64,000 bases of DNA from an uncultured Phocaeicola sp. (lineage in GTDB: Bacteria; Bacteroidota; Bacteroidia; Bacteroidales; Bacteroidaceae): assembly GCA_944320605.1 (NCBI GenBank), contig CALUIE010000002.1, positions 1 to 64,000 of the forward strand, written 5' to 3'. The notes beneath the pieces are model-generated. The model was not told where the DNA came from, did no database searches, and was given only the letters and a program-made list of their open reading frames with translations. Positions 27,070 to 36,072 of the stretch are shown here, piece by piece; the first letter of the stretch is position 1, and every line of letters starts with the position of its first letter. Both the position numbers and the translations under genes were made by a program.

Positions 27070-27140
27070 CAAAGATACTTATATGAGATATATAACATAA
27101 ACAATACAGTACGATTATACAACAAAATAGTACAAACGCA
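27070..27140 (-). promoter_or_regulatory. Candidate operator with −7 box, peptidase–SusCD unit
   Basis: On the + strand, ACAGTACGA (27106–27114) and AAAATAGTACAAA (27124–27136) have TAC cores at 27110 and 27131, 21 bp apart. The minus strand −7 box TATCTTTG (27070–27077) fits TAnnTTTG and is 33 nt from the proximal core; the start codon is at 27019. The neighbouring 13-mer ATTTTATCCTATA (27143–27155) recurs at 28852–28864. Confidence 0.72.
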
Positions 27141-27192
27141 CTATTTTATCCTATATAGAATATATACATTAAAATATATAACAATATCGTTT

Positions 27193-28722
27193 CTACTGTA
27201 TATTCAAATTTTGATTTCCAGGCATTACATCAAATTTCTTTTCATTAACAATCAATGTATATGAAGAGTTACTCTTAACAAAAACAGAATCGTTCTCTGC
27301 AATAATATCTGTCACTATATCTCCAAAATGAAGGTTTATAATACCTTGTCTCTTATCTCCCCTTTTGTTCCATTCTACTATTTTCTCATTTGCATTAATA
27401 TAATGAAAACCTAACACATTCTCTAAAAAGATAGATATAGGTCCCAAAGCTGACCAACCACAAAAATCCTCTCTGACCAATTCCCTAGTCTGTCCGTTTT
27501 GACGCTCCCCCGGACGAGGAGCTGATGGAGAATAACACTCCCATATAGTATGAGGTATATATTGGCTATATGTATTATACATGTTTGTCAATAATTTATA
27601 AGAGTTCTCGTATGCAATGTCATAATATCCATATTTTTCCAAAGCCTTTGTTGCCATATATGCTAACGGCAGCCAAACACTTCCCCTCCAATAATCTCCT
27701 ATTTCCTTATTACAGTCTTTATCAGAATAAGAGAGTGAAGGCCAAGGATATTCTCCTCCAAATTCCTGCGGATTAGAAGCATAATCAGCAAGTCTGGCAG
27801 CCTGTTCATCATCTGCCAATTCAGCCAACATTGCCCAATATACAGCAGGAGTTCGTACCTTTATAAAATTTCTATTAGAATCATCTATATCATAATAAAA
27901 GCCGTCGTTATTATCCCAATAAAGTTCATTCAAAAGCCTCTTACATTCATCATAATGAGCGGAAAATTCATCTGCAACAGAACTATTTCCAAGTTCTTTC
28001 GCTAAATTCTGAATACATAATGCAGATAAAGCCTGTTGTGACAAAGCATCCATCCACATAAGATCGCCTTTACACCCACGACCTCGAGGAGTGTTATCCA
28101 TACCACTTTGAACCCACCCCCATTTATACCCAATTTCCGTTTTCTCCAAAGCAATCCAAGCATGTGAAAAATGAAGCTGGGTATCACGTTTCAATGAATC
28201 AAACCATTCAAAATAGCGTTGTAAAAACTTTTCATCCTCAAGTACTCGTTTTAATCGTTCCTTATCACCTGTCATTTTATAATATTCATATTCAGCCCAA
28301 GCCATAATAGGAGGATTATCCGGATGCTGAATTTTTAATGATGTTGATTTCTTATTCAATATAGGTTCGTAAAAATTATCCAGACTCTCTATTCCAGGAA
28401 ATACATCCGGTGCATACCGACAGAAAAGAACCATAAAAGCCGTATCCCAAATCCAGATGGTATCATCCCAAAGATTTTCATCCATATATGGAGATTGAAA
28501 AACACCAGCTTGATATTTAATACGCCCTTTTGCCAATTCCCAGGCTTTCCAATAAAGTTCCACAAACTCAGGCGCCTCATCAAATATCGGTTGAGGAATT
28601 CTATCCTTATAACTTTCTTGTTTATTATCTTCTCCTTCTTTATCTATAGCTACATTATCATTACAAGAATATACGCATAAAAGCACCAACAAACTAATCC
28701 AATAAAAAGAATGAACTTTCAT
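27193..28722 (-). CDS. GH63/MGH1-like (α/α)6-barrel glycoside hydrolase lipoprotein, copy B
   Basis: This 509-residue protein is taken to start at the ATG at 28722, which gives a lipoprotein signal with lipobox VYSC (C20); a longer reading to 28758 lacks support. It is nearly the same along its length as copy A at 9471: WDDTIWIWDTAFM, QHPDNPP, SGMDNTPRGRG with D209 as the likely acid, EIGDYWRGSVWLPLAYMATKAL, TIWECYSPSAPRP with the candidate catalytic Glu, and DFCGWSALGPISIFLENVLGF. Copy B is lipidated whereas copy A appears to be soluble, so the two may work on different sides of the outer membrane or at different stages. It stands alone between two candidate operator regions. Confidence 0.82.
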   Translation of the reverse strand: MKVHSFYWISLLVLLCVYSCNDNVAIDKEGEDNKQESYKDRIPQPIFDEAPEFVELYWKAWELAKGRIKYQAGVFQSPYMDENLWDDTIWIWDTAFMVLFCRYAPDVFPGIESLDNFYEPILNKKSTSLKIQHPDNPPIMAWAEYEYYKMTGDKERLKRVLEDEKFLQRYFEWFDSLKRDTQLHFSHAWIALEKTEIGYKWGWVQSGMDNTPRGRGCKGDLMWMDALSQQALSALCIQNLAKELGNSSVADEFSAHYDECKRLLNELYWDNNDGFYYDIDDSNRNFIKVRTPAVYWAMLAELADDEQAARLADYASNPQEFGGEYPWPSLSYSDKDCNKEIGDYWRGSVWLPLAYMATKALEKYGYYDIAYENSYKLLTNMYNTYSQYIPHTIWECYSPSAPRPGERQNGQTRELVREDFCGWSALGPISIFLENVLGFHYINANEKIVEWNKRGDKRQGIINLHFGDIVTDIIAENDSVFVKSNSSYTLIVNEKKFDVMPGNQNLNIQ

Positions 28723-28782
28723 AATTACAATTAATAAGATTAACGTACCAAGAATCATTATATAAATTTAAAGACCTTTAGA

Positions 28783-28850
28783 CTAAGGTAATTAAATAAG
28801 AAAAAGTATATAAATAAAATAATACAATTATGTGATAATATAATACAAAT
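28783..28850 (-). promoter_or_regulatory. Candidate operator with −7-like box, GH63-like copy B
   Basis: AAAATAATACAA (28816–28827) and AATATAATACAA (28837–28848) on the + strand are 10/12 identical, with TAC cores at 28823 and 28844, 21 bp apart. TACCTTAG (minus strand, 28783–28790) lies exactly where the −7 box sits in the other promoters but has A for T in the TTTG half. ATTTTATCCTATA follows at 28852–28864. Confidence 0.62.
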
Positions 28851-28873
28851 AATTTTATCCTATAATTACAATA

Positions 28874-30331
28874 TTATAATATCCGATATGCCTCTACTGA
28901 AGATATACACAAACATCCTCGTGCATCTTCAAACATAACCCTTATTTTATCTGTTGTAATCTCTTCAAACCTGACAATACGCTTATAACCAACAGTAGTA
29001 GTTTTTTCTTTTGTTTTTACAGAATTCCATTTACCGTTGTCATAATATTCAATTCTAAACGATTTTACTCTCTGACCCAATGGTATATATTCCTGAATCA
29101 ATAACGAATTGATTTTTCTCTGGTGTGGTAAAGTAAATTCAATTGTGGCGGAAGGTACAGAATCGTTTGTAGCCCAATAAGTATCAAAATTCCCGTCACA
29201 AACATTCTTCGGAGAATATTTTCTACCTCGATAATCTGATACATAGACAGAAGCATCTGCAAGAATATTATTATTCAACTGCTTCTTTATATTCTTATAA
29301 AAATCTACAGCATTTACAGAATCTGTAGGATGTACAAGCCCGTTACGGTCAACAGGGAAGTTAAGCAATAACGTAGCATTTCTTCCCACACTACAATAAT
29401 ACAGTTCTGTCAATTCATCAACTGTTTTAACTTTCTCATCTTCCTCAGGGTGATAGAACCATCCCGGCCTTATCGAAACATCACACTCTCCCGCCGACCA
29501 CTGGTCGCCATCTTCATGACCGGAGTTTAGTTCCCAATGATTCGGATATCCGGGATAAACATCAACACTTCTTAAAAACGACCAGTTTGTTTCACCCGCT
29601 ATTCCTTTCTCATTACCAACCCATCTGCAACCCGTTCCTCCATCAGAAAAAATAACTGCGTCAGGCTGATATTTATTTACTTTTGCAAATAAATTAGGGA
29701 AATCATAGTAATTTCGTTTGTCAATGCGCCTCATCTCTTTGGCTCCGCCATACCAACCGTCACCTCCATTAGCTCCATCAAACCATACTTCGAATAAATC
29801 TCCATAATTGGTAAGAAGTTCTTCTAACTGTTTATTATAATATTCAATATATTCTTCCGTTCCGTAATCTGCACGATTTCTATCCCACGGAGACAAATAT
29901 ATACCAAACTTTATTCCATATTTCTTACATGCTTCAGACAGTTCACGAACCAAATCACCTTTCCCATTCTTATAAGGAGTATTTCTAATACAATATTCTG
30001 TCAGTTTTGTAGGCCACAGACAGAACCCGTCATGATGCTTTGCTGTCAGGATAACCCCTTTCATTCCGGTATTTACAAATGTCTTTACCCATTGTTCACA
30101 GTCCAAACGCGCAGGATTGAATGTAGCAGGATCAGAATCTCCATATCCCCATTCGCTATCGTTGAATGTATTAAGACCGAAATGCACAAAAGCGTATGTT
30201 TCCATTTTCTGCCATTCTACCTGAGCTTTGGTTGGTAAAGGATACACAGGAGAAGGAGAAGTCACTTCATTACATGAATAAAAAGACAGACTTAATAAAG
30301 CCAATACCGATTTAATATAATACCTCTTCAT
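28874..30331 (-). CDS. GH29 α-L-fucosidase lipoprotein with C-terminal F5/8-type C-like domain
   Basis: This 485-residue lipoprotein (lipobox FYSC, C20) belongs to GH29. Motifs seen are FVHFGLNTFNDSEWGYG (48–64), VILTAKHHDGFCLWPT (93–108), IYLSPWDRNRADYG (144–157) and EVWFDGANGG, with D185 as the nucleophile. The C-terminal region (about 365–485) resembles a coagulation-factor-5/8 type C carbohydrate-binding domain (SPKNVCDGNFDTYWATND, SLLIQEYIPLGQRVKSF). This domain order fits the α1,3/4-selective GH29 subgroup, but linkage selectivity is an inference. It is the last gene of the unit running from the serine-lyase gene, with 19 bp to the preceding GH2 gene. Confidence 0.9.
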   Translation of the reverse strand: MKRYYIKSVLALLSLSFYSCNEVTSPSPVYPLPTKAQVEWQKMETYAFVHFGLNTFNDSEWGYGDSDPATFNPARLDCEQWVKTFVNTGMKGVILTAKHHDGFCLWPTKLTEYCIRNTPYKNGKGDLVRELSEACKKYGIKFGIYLSPWDRNRADYGTEEYIEYYNKQLEELLTNYGDLFEVWFDGANGGDGWYGGAKEMRRIDKRNYYDFPNLFAKVNKYQPDAVIFSDGGTGCRWVGNEKGIAGETNWSFLRSVDVYPGYPNHWELNSGHEDGDQWSAGECDVSIRPGWFYHPEEDEKVKTVDELTELYYCSVGRNATLLLNFPVDRNGLVHPTDSVNAVDFYKNIKKQLNNNILADASVYVSDYRGRKYSPKNVCDGNFDTYWATNDSVPSATIEFTLPHQRKINSLLIQEYIPLGQRVKSFRIEYYDNGKWNSVKTKEKTTTVGYKRIVRFEEITTDKIRVMFEDARGCLCISSVEAYRIL

Positions 30332-30350
30332 AATCTATATAGAATAAATA

Positions 30351-32378
30351 TTACTGGATTTTACAAATAAAATCATCAGACAATTTTAATTTACCTCTAA
30401 CTGTTTTTACCTCAATATCATTATTTCCTTTATCCAATATAACATTCTCCCATTTGACAATGCAATATTCATCAGCTTTTACTTTTCCATAACTTTTACC
30501 ATTTACAAACAATTCCGCTTCAGGCTGGTTTGTAAATACCATTATTGTCTGGACATTTGAAGTGCGTCTGTCACAACGCTTTCCTGCGATATGAAGTACC
30601 GGTTCACTCTTATTCCAATTAGCTTTATAGAAATAAAAGGCATCCTTACGAACCTTTCTGTCGAAAGTTACAAGTCCCTTATCGTTTATTCCCGGTCTGT
30701 CACCCTCCGTACGATGTGCAGCACCGAAATCAAACATATTCCAGACGAAACTTCCCCATACAAACGGACGGGATGAGATTATTTTCCAATTCTCTATATG
30801 GTAATATGTCTGCCAGTTTTCCGGATGCCACCAGCCGGAAGGATTAGGCTGTTTAAGTTCTTCCTGCTGATGATAGATACTTGCTCCTGCACCGTATTCG
30901 CTTATACCGACCTTTATATTAGGATTTTTCTTTTTCAAATCGTCAAGCCATAATCCAAGAGTTCCAGGATTTCCACCATACCAACCGTCATATCTGTTCC
31001 ATGCTATAACATCGGTAATATGATTAATAGCCCCTCCCTGATTACTTGCGGACGTAGTAGGTCTTGTAGAATCTTCCTTATGTGCTATTTCATTCAGTTC
31101 CTTTATATACTCTATGGGATTATCACCGTACTCTTTCAGTTCATTAAACAGTCCCCAAAAACATATTGACGGATGATTATAATGCTGACGTATCATTTCA
31201 ATAAGTTGCTGTTTACCGTTTTCCTTGAACATTTCCGAATCTACAAAACCTTTATCTTCATAACCTCCGGGACCTACAAAAGGAATTTCAGCCCAAACTA
31301 TCAAACCGTGCCTATCCATTAAATCGTAGAAATATTCATCCTGAGGATAATGAGCCAAACGAACAGCATTCACTCCCATATCAAGCATAATCGCCAAATC
31401 CTCATCATGATGTTCTTTACGCAGAGCATTACCAATCTCCGCACGGTCTTGATGTCTGCATACTCCTTTTAACTGAAGATGTTTTCCATTAAGAAAGAAA
31501 CCTTTTTCAGGATCTACATTATAATAACGCAATCCCATATTTTGAGAAACTGTATCTAAAACCTTTCCATTCTCTTTGATAGAAACTTCAACTCTATACA
31601 TAAAAGGATCTTCCATACCATTCCACAGATGAGGTTTATTAAACTCCATCGGAATTTCATGAGTAATATTTTTACCGGCAGGAACAACTACTAATGAAGA
31701 AAATGATTTTACAGTTTTATCCCCCTCCTTAACTGTTACAGACAAGTCAAGTTTTGAATCTGCATTTCTGCCATTCGACAATTGGATTACATTTCTTACT
31801 TTCGCATATTCATTACTAACCGAGTCCTGTATAAGTTTTACTCCTGAAGAAGCATAATCCAACGGTGAAATACAAACATTTTCTGTAACTATAAGATTTA
31901 CATCACGATATATGCCTCCGTACATATTAAAATCACCAACTAAAGGCATAATATCAAGTTGCTCAGCATTATTTACTCTTACCAATACTGAATTTTCCTT
32001 GCCATAATCCACCTTATCTGTTATTTCTATAACAAAAGCTCCATATCCTCCACGATGTTCTCCGGAATATTTACGGTTCACAAAAATACTCGCAACTGTA
32101 TTTACACCTTCAAAACGGAGAAACAAACGTTTCCCCTGATATTCAGGTTTTATGAATATTCTTTTCTCATAGTTTCCTATTCCGCGTTTATAATCCACTT
32201 TCCCTGAAAGAGCATCCTGAGTATTCCATGTATGCGGTAAGTCAACCCTTCTGGCAGTACCTTTATTGACCTGATGTGAAAAACGAAAAGACCAGTTGTC
32301 ATTCAATTTAATAATATTTCTTTCTGCATATAAATTTAATGCTGCAAGAAGCATTGTCATTAAATATATTTTTCTCAT
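30351..32378 (-). CDS. GH2 family glycoside hydrolase, LacZ-like β-galactosidase type
   Basis: This is a secreted 675-residue protein (signal peptide about 1–18). GH2 order: jelly roll (about 22–165, DLPHTWNTQDALSGKVDYKRG), Ig-like domain (about 170–285), barrel (about 290–600) and a short C-terminal β-domain (NQPEAELFVNGKSYG). The acid/base is E413 in GLFNELKEYGD; the nucleophile is E494 in GISEYGAGAS. KGVCRHQDRAEIGNA and WGSFVWNMFDF are typical of the β-galactosidase subgroup. At 675 residues it is a compact enzyme lacking the extra C-terminal domains of many PUL GH2 proteins. Position between GH29 and the HExxH gene, with 19-bp gaps, puts it in the same unit. β-galactosidase is likely; β-glucuronidase is not excluded. 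Confidence 0.88.
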   Translation of the reverse strand: MRKIYLMTMLLAALNLYAERNIIKLNDNWSFRFSHQVNKGTARRVDLPHTWNTQDALSGKVDYKRGIGNYEKRIFIKPEYQGKRLFLRFEGVNTVASIFVNRKYSGEHRGGYGAFVIEITDKVDYGKENSVLVRVNNAEQLDIMPLVGDFNMYGGIYRDVNLIVTENVCISPLDYASSGVKLIQDSVSNEYAKVRNVIQLSNGRNADSKLDLSVTVKEGDKTVKSFSSLVVVPAGKNITHEIPMEFNKPHLWNGMEDPFMYRVEVSIKENGKVLDTVSQNMGLRYYNVDPEKGFFLNGKHLQLKGVCRHQDRAEIGNALRKEHHDEDLAIMLDMGVNAVRLAHYPQDEYFYDLMDRHGLIVWAEIPFVGPGGYEDKGFVDSEMFKENGKQQLIEMIRQHYNHPSICFWGLFNELKEYGDNPIEYIKELNEIAHKEDSTRPTTSASNQGGAINHITDVIAWNRYDGWYGGNPGTLGLWLDDLKKKNPNIKVGISEYGAGASIYHQQEELKQPNPSGWWHPENWQTYYHIENWKIISSRPFVWGSFVWNMFDFGAAHRTEGDRPGINDKGLVTFDRKVRKDAFYFYKANWNKSEPVLHIAGKRCDRRTSNVQTIMVFTNQPEAELFVNGKSYGKVKADEYCIVKWENVILDKGNNDIEVKTVRGKLKLSDDFICKIQ

Positions 32379-32397
32379 TATAGTAAAAAATTATAGA

Positions 32398-33699
32398 CTA
32401 AAAAATTTTACTTCCATTCAATTTAATCATATATGGCCATTCAGGAACATCTTTCATTTCCTTTTTATACACTACATGCGAAGTAGGTGCCCCTGTTACA
32501 ACAAGCCAAAGGAACTGTGTATCTTCAGGAACTATAAAACTCTCTGTTTCATTAATTCCATTTACAGCCTTGTGCGGTTTGCCATATACTCTTTTTCCAT
32601 TCTGTTTAACGGCTACAAAACCGTAAGTCCATCCGGCCTTGTCTGTTTCTTTTGATACGAAACCCTATTCACCGGCTATACCCTTGAAGTCAAGCTTTAT
32701 CTCTGTTCCTCCACGAGGGACCTTCAGTCTTATAGCATTGTAACCATAACTCTGAGGACAATTTGATTTTGCAATCCTATACCATCCGTCACTTACTTTT
32801 TCCAATTTACATTTATGCTCATTTGCGTATGAAGATGCAAGTGTTTTAATTCTTGGCAAATCCCATGTGACAAATCGTGAAGCGGCATCGTAAACTTCAT
32901 CGTTAAATTTATCTATATCAATATCTGTCACTCTCATATATGTAGAAACAGGGTCTTCGCCTTTCTCTGATTTACGCCAAAGCTCACCTATTATTTTCAA
33001 GCCATGTTTTTCTGACCAGTATTCCATAAACTGTGGTGCATGATACATGTTATCTTTATGAAACATGGCAAGATGAGTCTGTTTCATATAAGCATTCAAA
33101 TGATAGTTCTCAATAGTCAGCCAGTCCGGATATAATTGCCACAACATCCACTGTGAAGTATATTCCATCATTGTAGAATCAAAACCGTTATGTCCGTCCG
33201 CCATGGTTATAAACTGGAACGAATGTCCCATTTCATGAACAAGGGCACAATATGGATAAGAATCTATACGGCACGGGCGAAACCATGTCATTCCCACTTT
33301 TTCGTGAGCCCCGCCATACACAGTCCTTTCATCGTCGTTATACATCCATATAATGAGTTTATACTTATCGAAATAGCTTTTTCCTTTTATCACAAACTTC
33401 ATTTTGTCGATAAAAAACTTGTAGTTATTCTCTGCCTCAGCAAGGATTTCATCCGGATAGAATCTTTTCTCAATAATAGGATTTGTTTCTGGATTCTTAC
33501 CGAAAGACTTGTCCCATAACAAAGCTATATTTTCAGACTCTGCCTTATAATCATATCCGAAATTTCCATCGGCCTTGTCCAATCCGTGTTTCTTAATATC
33601 CTGTTCCGGAATAAAGAGTTTTTTCTTTTCGGCTGCATTAAGGCAAATATTATTAGCCAAAAACAATGCCAATAAGACTGAATAAAGAATATTTTTCAT
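32398..33699 (-). pseudogene. Secreted HExxH protein (DUF6055-like) interrupted by an in-frame TAG
   Basis: Reading from ATG at 33699 gives a signal peptide (about 1–22) and a zinc-peptidase-like CALVHEMGHSFQF (H155, E156, H159). The frame stops at TAG (32665–32667) after residue 344. The same frame then stays open for 88 more codons to TAG at 32398, encoding sequence that clearly belongs to the protein: AGWTYGFVAVKQNGKRVYGK, FIVPEDTQFLWLVVTGAPT and EWPYMIKLNGS. Full length would be 433 codons, the expected size for these Bacteroidales secreted proteins. TAG is a normal stop elsewhere in the window (43201–44283), so genome-wide reassignment is unlikely. Nonsense mutation, sequencing error or stop readthrough are the options. 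The family name is my best recollection, not certain. Confidence 0.75.
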
Positions 33700-33711
33700 A
33701 AGAGTTTATAA

Positions 33712-36048
33712 TTAGATATTTGAAGTTAATTTTATATGGTCTATTATTATATCATCGTCCAAAGCTTTCACTCTAAGAACATTGTTTTTACCATTTTCAA
33801 GGTTCACCTGTAATGTGATATATACCTGATTTTGAAGGATATTTTCTCTCCATTCCTTTGTAAACGGGTCTTCATGTATGGAGAATGCGCCTAATGTCTT
33901 TCCATTCAATACAATCTCAACACGTAAGTCTCCGGAATTGGCCGGCTGCATAGGGACAAAACCTATATTCAGTTTATATTCTGCAGATTCATCTACATAC
34001 AAGTTATATTCAAGTGAAGCGTTCTTGTCTATCTTTGTGGCATTGGCACTATGTCCGAATCCCTTATAAACTGTATATCCACCTTTGTTTGAAACAAACT
34101 TGTTCCCGTCTATAACCTGCTTGAACTCAGGGTCCGGTCTGAACAGTTTATCATCCTTATGCGTATAAATGGCAGGTTCAAACACCGGCAAATCTCGCGG
34201 TTTCATATCCATAAAATAGTTCCATTTTCCACCGGACATCTTTCTATTATAGTAATCCGTAAGTTTCACTATCTCATAGTATGCGTTCAAGGCATCCTGT
34301 CCCGTTTTCAGGAATTTCTTATTCATCTGAGATGCCGCACGTACAGGATATTCAACCAACTGGAAGAATGCATCTTTACGGTTTGCCGGTATGGAAGAAG
34401 AGAGTTTAATTACCGCTTTCTCTATTCTGTCATAATCTTCTATTCTCTGCTTCGCTTCTCCTTCAGTAAAATCCGGTATTTTGTTAGGCATAAGGCCCCC
34501 TCTCGGATACCCCCATATCTCTACCATATTAAAACCCATGTGTTCAGGGCGGCGGATTGCAGCCAGACGGTAATATTCATTCATTATGCTTACAATCTCG
34601 TCGGCATTCTTTTCACCGAATTCACGTGAAGCCCAGTTTCTGAGATGATCAGAGAGGTTACTGTTGTCGATAGAATTGATATTCCATGCCATATCCATGA
34701 ACAGCTCAGTATCATATTCCGCAGGTTTTATATCACCAACGTTAAGAATCCATATTTTACGCGCATTGTAATCCCACGCTCTGCGCATCTGCATATTGAT
34801 TAGAGCAGGAGATGTAGTACACAGCCAAAGATAGTCATGCGGTGAGCCCCAATAAGAGACATGATAATATACTCCAGAACCGCCCTTACGTTTCTGTTCT
34901 TCCTTATTGCTGAGATTTGCTATATATCCGTGATTATCGTCTGTCCACATAAGTGTTACATAATCAGGTACTTTAAGGCCTGACCTGTAAACATTAAGAA
35001 CTTCCTTATAAAGGACTATTGTCTGTGGAATCTTTTTAACATCAGGATTTATGTATTCTTTCAACAAATCTATCTGAACATCAAGAACTTCGTGAAGGGC
35101 GTCCCTATATTCTTCAGTGGTCTTTATTCCTTCCATGCGTCCGTCATGCACACCACGCATACCGACTGTCATAAACGTTTCTGTTCCGGCTACATATTTC
35201 AAGCGTTCAGCCCAATAGTTAATGATATTATCACGGTTGGTCTTGAAATTATATCTTCCTATTTTTGCCTTGTACCATTCTCCGGCATTATTGCGCATCA
35301 TGGGCTCGCAATGTGACGTTCCTATTACTATTCCATATTTCTGAGCTGCTTCCCTGTTTCCTTCAACTGTATAAAAAGGAGTGGTAGGCTCATGCATGGC
35401 AGGCCACAAAGTGTTTGCTCTCAGACGGAGCAGAAGTTCGAATATCTTTGAGTATGTCTTAGGGCCGATATGTCCTGAGATACCTACAGGCTCGTAATTT
35501 TTGCTGCTCCATGGAACCAAAGCCCAATCCTCATCATTTAGGAATATGCCACGATACTGAACGGAAGGTGACTGGACTGTTACTACTCCTTTATTCACAA
35601 GTACCTCGGATTTCTTCTCCGGAGTAACGTCGGCCCACCATTCCCATGGTGATACTCCCATCATGCGCGACAGTTCCAAAACTCCGTATGCGGTGCCTCT
35701 GGAGTCGCTTCCAGCTACAACCAAACGGCGGTCGTCAAGACACACGATCTTGAATGCTTCCCATTTTCCTTTAATGTCTTTTACTGAGATCTGTCTCTTT
35801 TTTATAAGGATATCTATAGATTTGCTTATGCCTATTGTGCCGATTATAAGTTCTGATTTGCCTGAAGGAGTATTTTCATCACATAACTTTTCCAAATCGG
35901 ATCTGAAAATATCGACGGCAGTATGTACTACCTGTTCTTCCGATGCGTGAAGTATAATATTATGCTTTCTTATCAGATTAAAAGATGAAGAATAAGCATT
36001 TATGCCAAACAATACTAAAAAGACTGATAATAAAAATAATCTGTTCAT
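33712..36048 (-). CDS. GH115 α-glucuronidase
   Basis: This is a secreted 778-residue protein (signal peptide about 1–20). GH115 features are the N-terminal domain (SELIIGTIGISKSIDILIKK, GSDSRGTAYGVLELSRMMGVSPWEWWADV) and the barrel core YRGIFLNDEDWALVPWS, LLLRLRANTLWPAMHE, FMTVGMRGVHDGRMEG, VTLMWTDDNHGY and KIWILNVGDIKPAEY. A C-terminal β-domain ends the protein. It is somewhat shorter than many GH115 enzymes. The family removes (4-O-methyl-)glucuronic acid from glucuronoxylan, and at least some Bacteroides members act on decorated arabinogalactan instead. It lies between the HExxH gene (12-bp gap) and the serine-lyase gene (24-bp gap). Family assignment is firm; substrate is open. Confidence 0.93.
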   Translation of the reverse strand: MNRLFLLSVFLVLFGINAYSSSFNLIRKHNIILHASEEQVVHTAVDIFRSDLEKLCDENTPSGKSELIIGTIGISKSIDILIKKRQISVKDIKGKWEAFKIVCLDDRRLVVAGSDSRGTAYGVLELSRMMGVSPWEWWADVTPEKKSEVLVNKGVVTVQSPSVQYRGIFLNDEDWALVPWSSKNYEPVGISGHIGPKTYSKIFELLLRLRANTLWPAMHEPTTPFYTVEGNREAAQKYGIVIGTSHCEPMMRNNAGEWYKAKIGRYNFKTNRDNIINYWAERLKYVAGTETFMTVGMRGVHDGRMEGIKTTEEYRDALHEVLDVQIDLLKEYINPDVKKIPQTIVLYKEVLNVYRSGLKVPDYVTLMWTDDNHGYIANLSNKEEQKRKGGSGVYYHVSYWGSPHDYLWLCTTSPALINMQMRRAWDYNARKIWILNVGDIKPAEYDTELFMDMAWNINSIDNSNLSDHLRNWASREFGEKNADEIVSIMNEYYRLAAIRRPEHMGFNMVEIWGYPRGGLMPNKIPDFTEGEAKQRIEDYDRIEKAVIKLSSSIPANRKDAFFQLVEYPVRAASQMNKKFLKTGQDALNAYYEIVKLTDYYNRKMSGGKWNYFMDMKPRDLPVFEPAIYTHKDDKLFRPDPEFKQVIDGNKFVSNKGGYTVYKGFGHSANATKIDKNASLEYNLYVDESAEYKLNIGFVPMQPANSGDLRVEIVLNGKTLGAFSIHEDPFTKEWRENILQNQVYITLQVNLENGKNNVLRVKALDDDIIIDHIKLTSNI

Positions 36049-36072
36049 ACTTTAAATATTAGATTTTAAAAT

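Noticed and set aside
32665..32667. TAG recoded as a sense codon across the genome
   Set aside because: Other genes in the window end in TAG (for example at 44281–44283), and no suppressor tRNA is visible; a local mutation or error is simpler.
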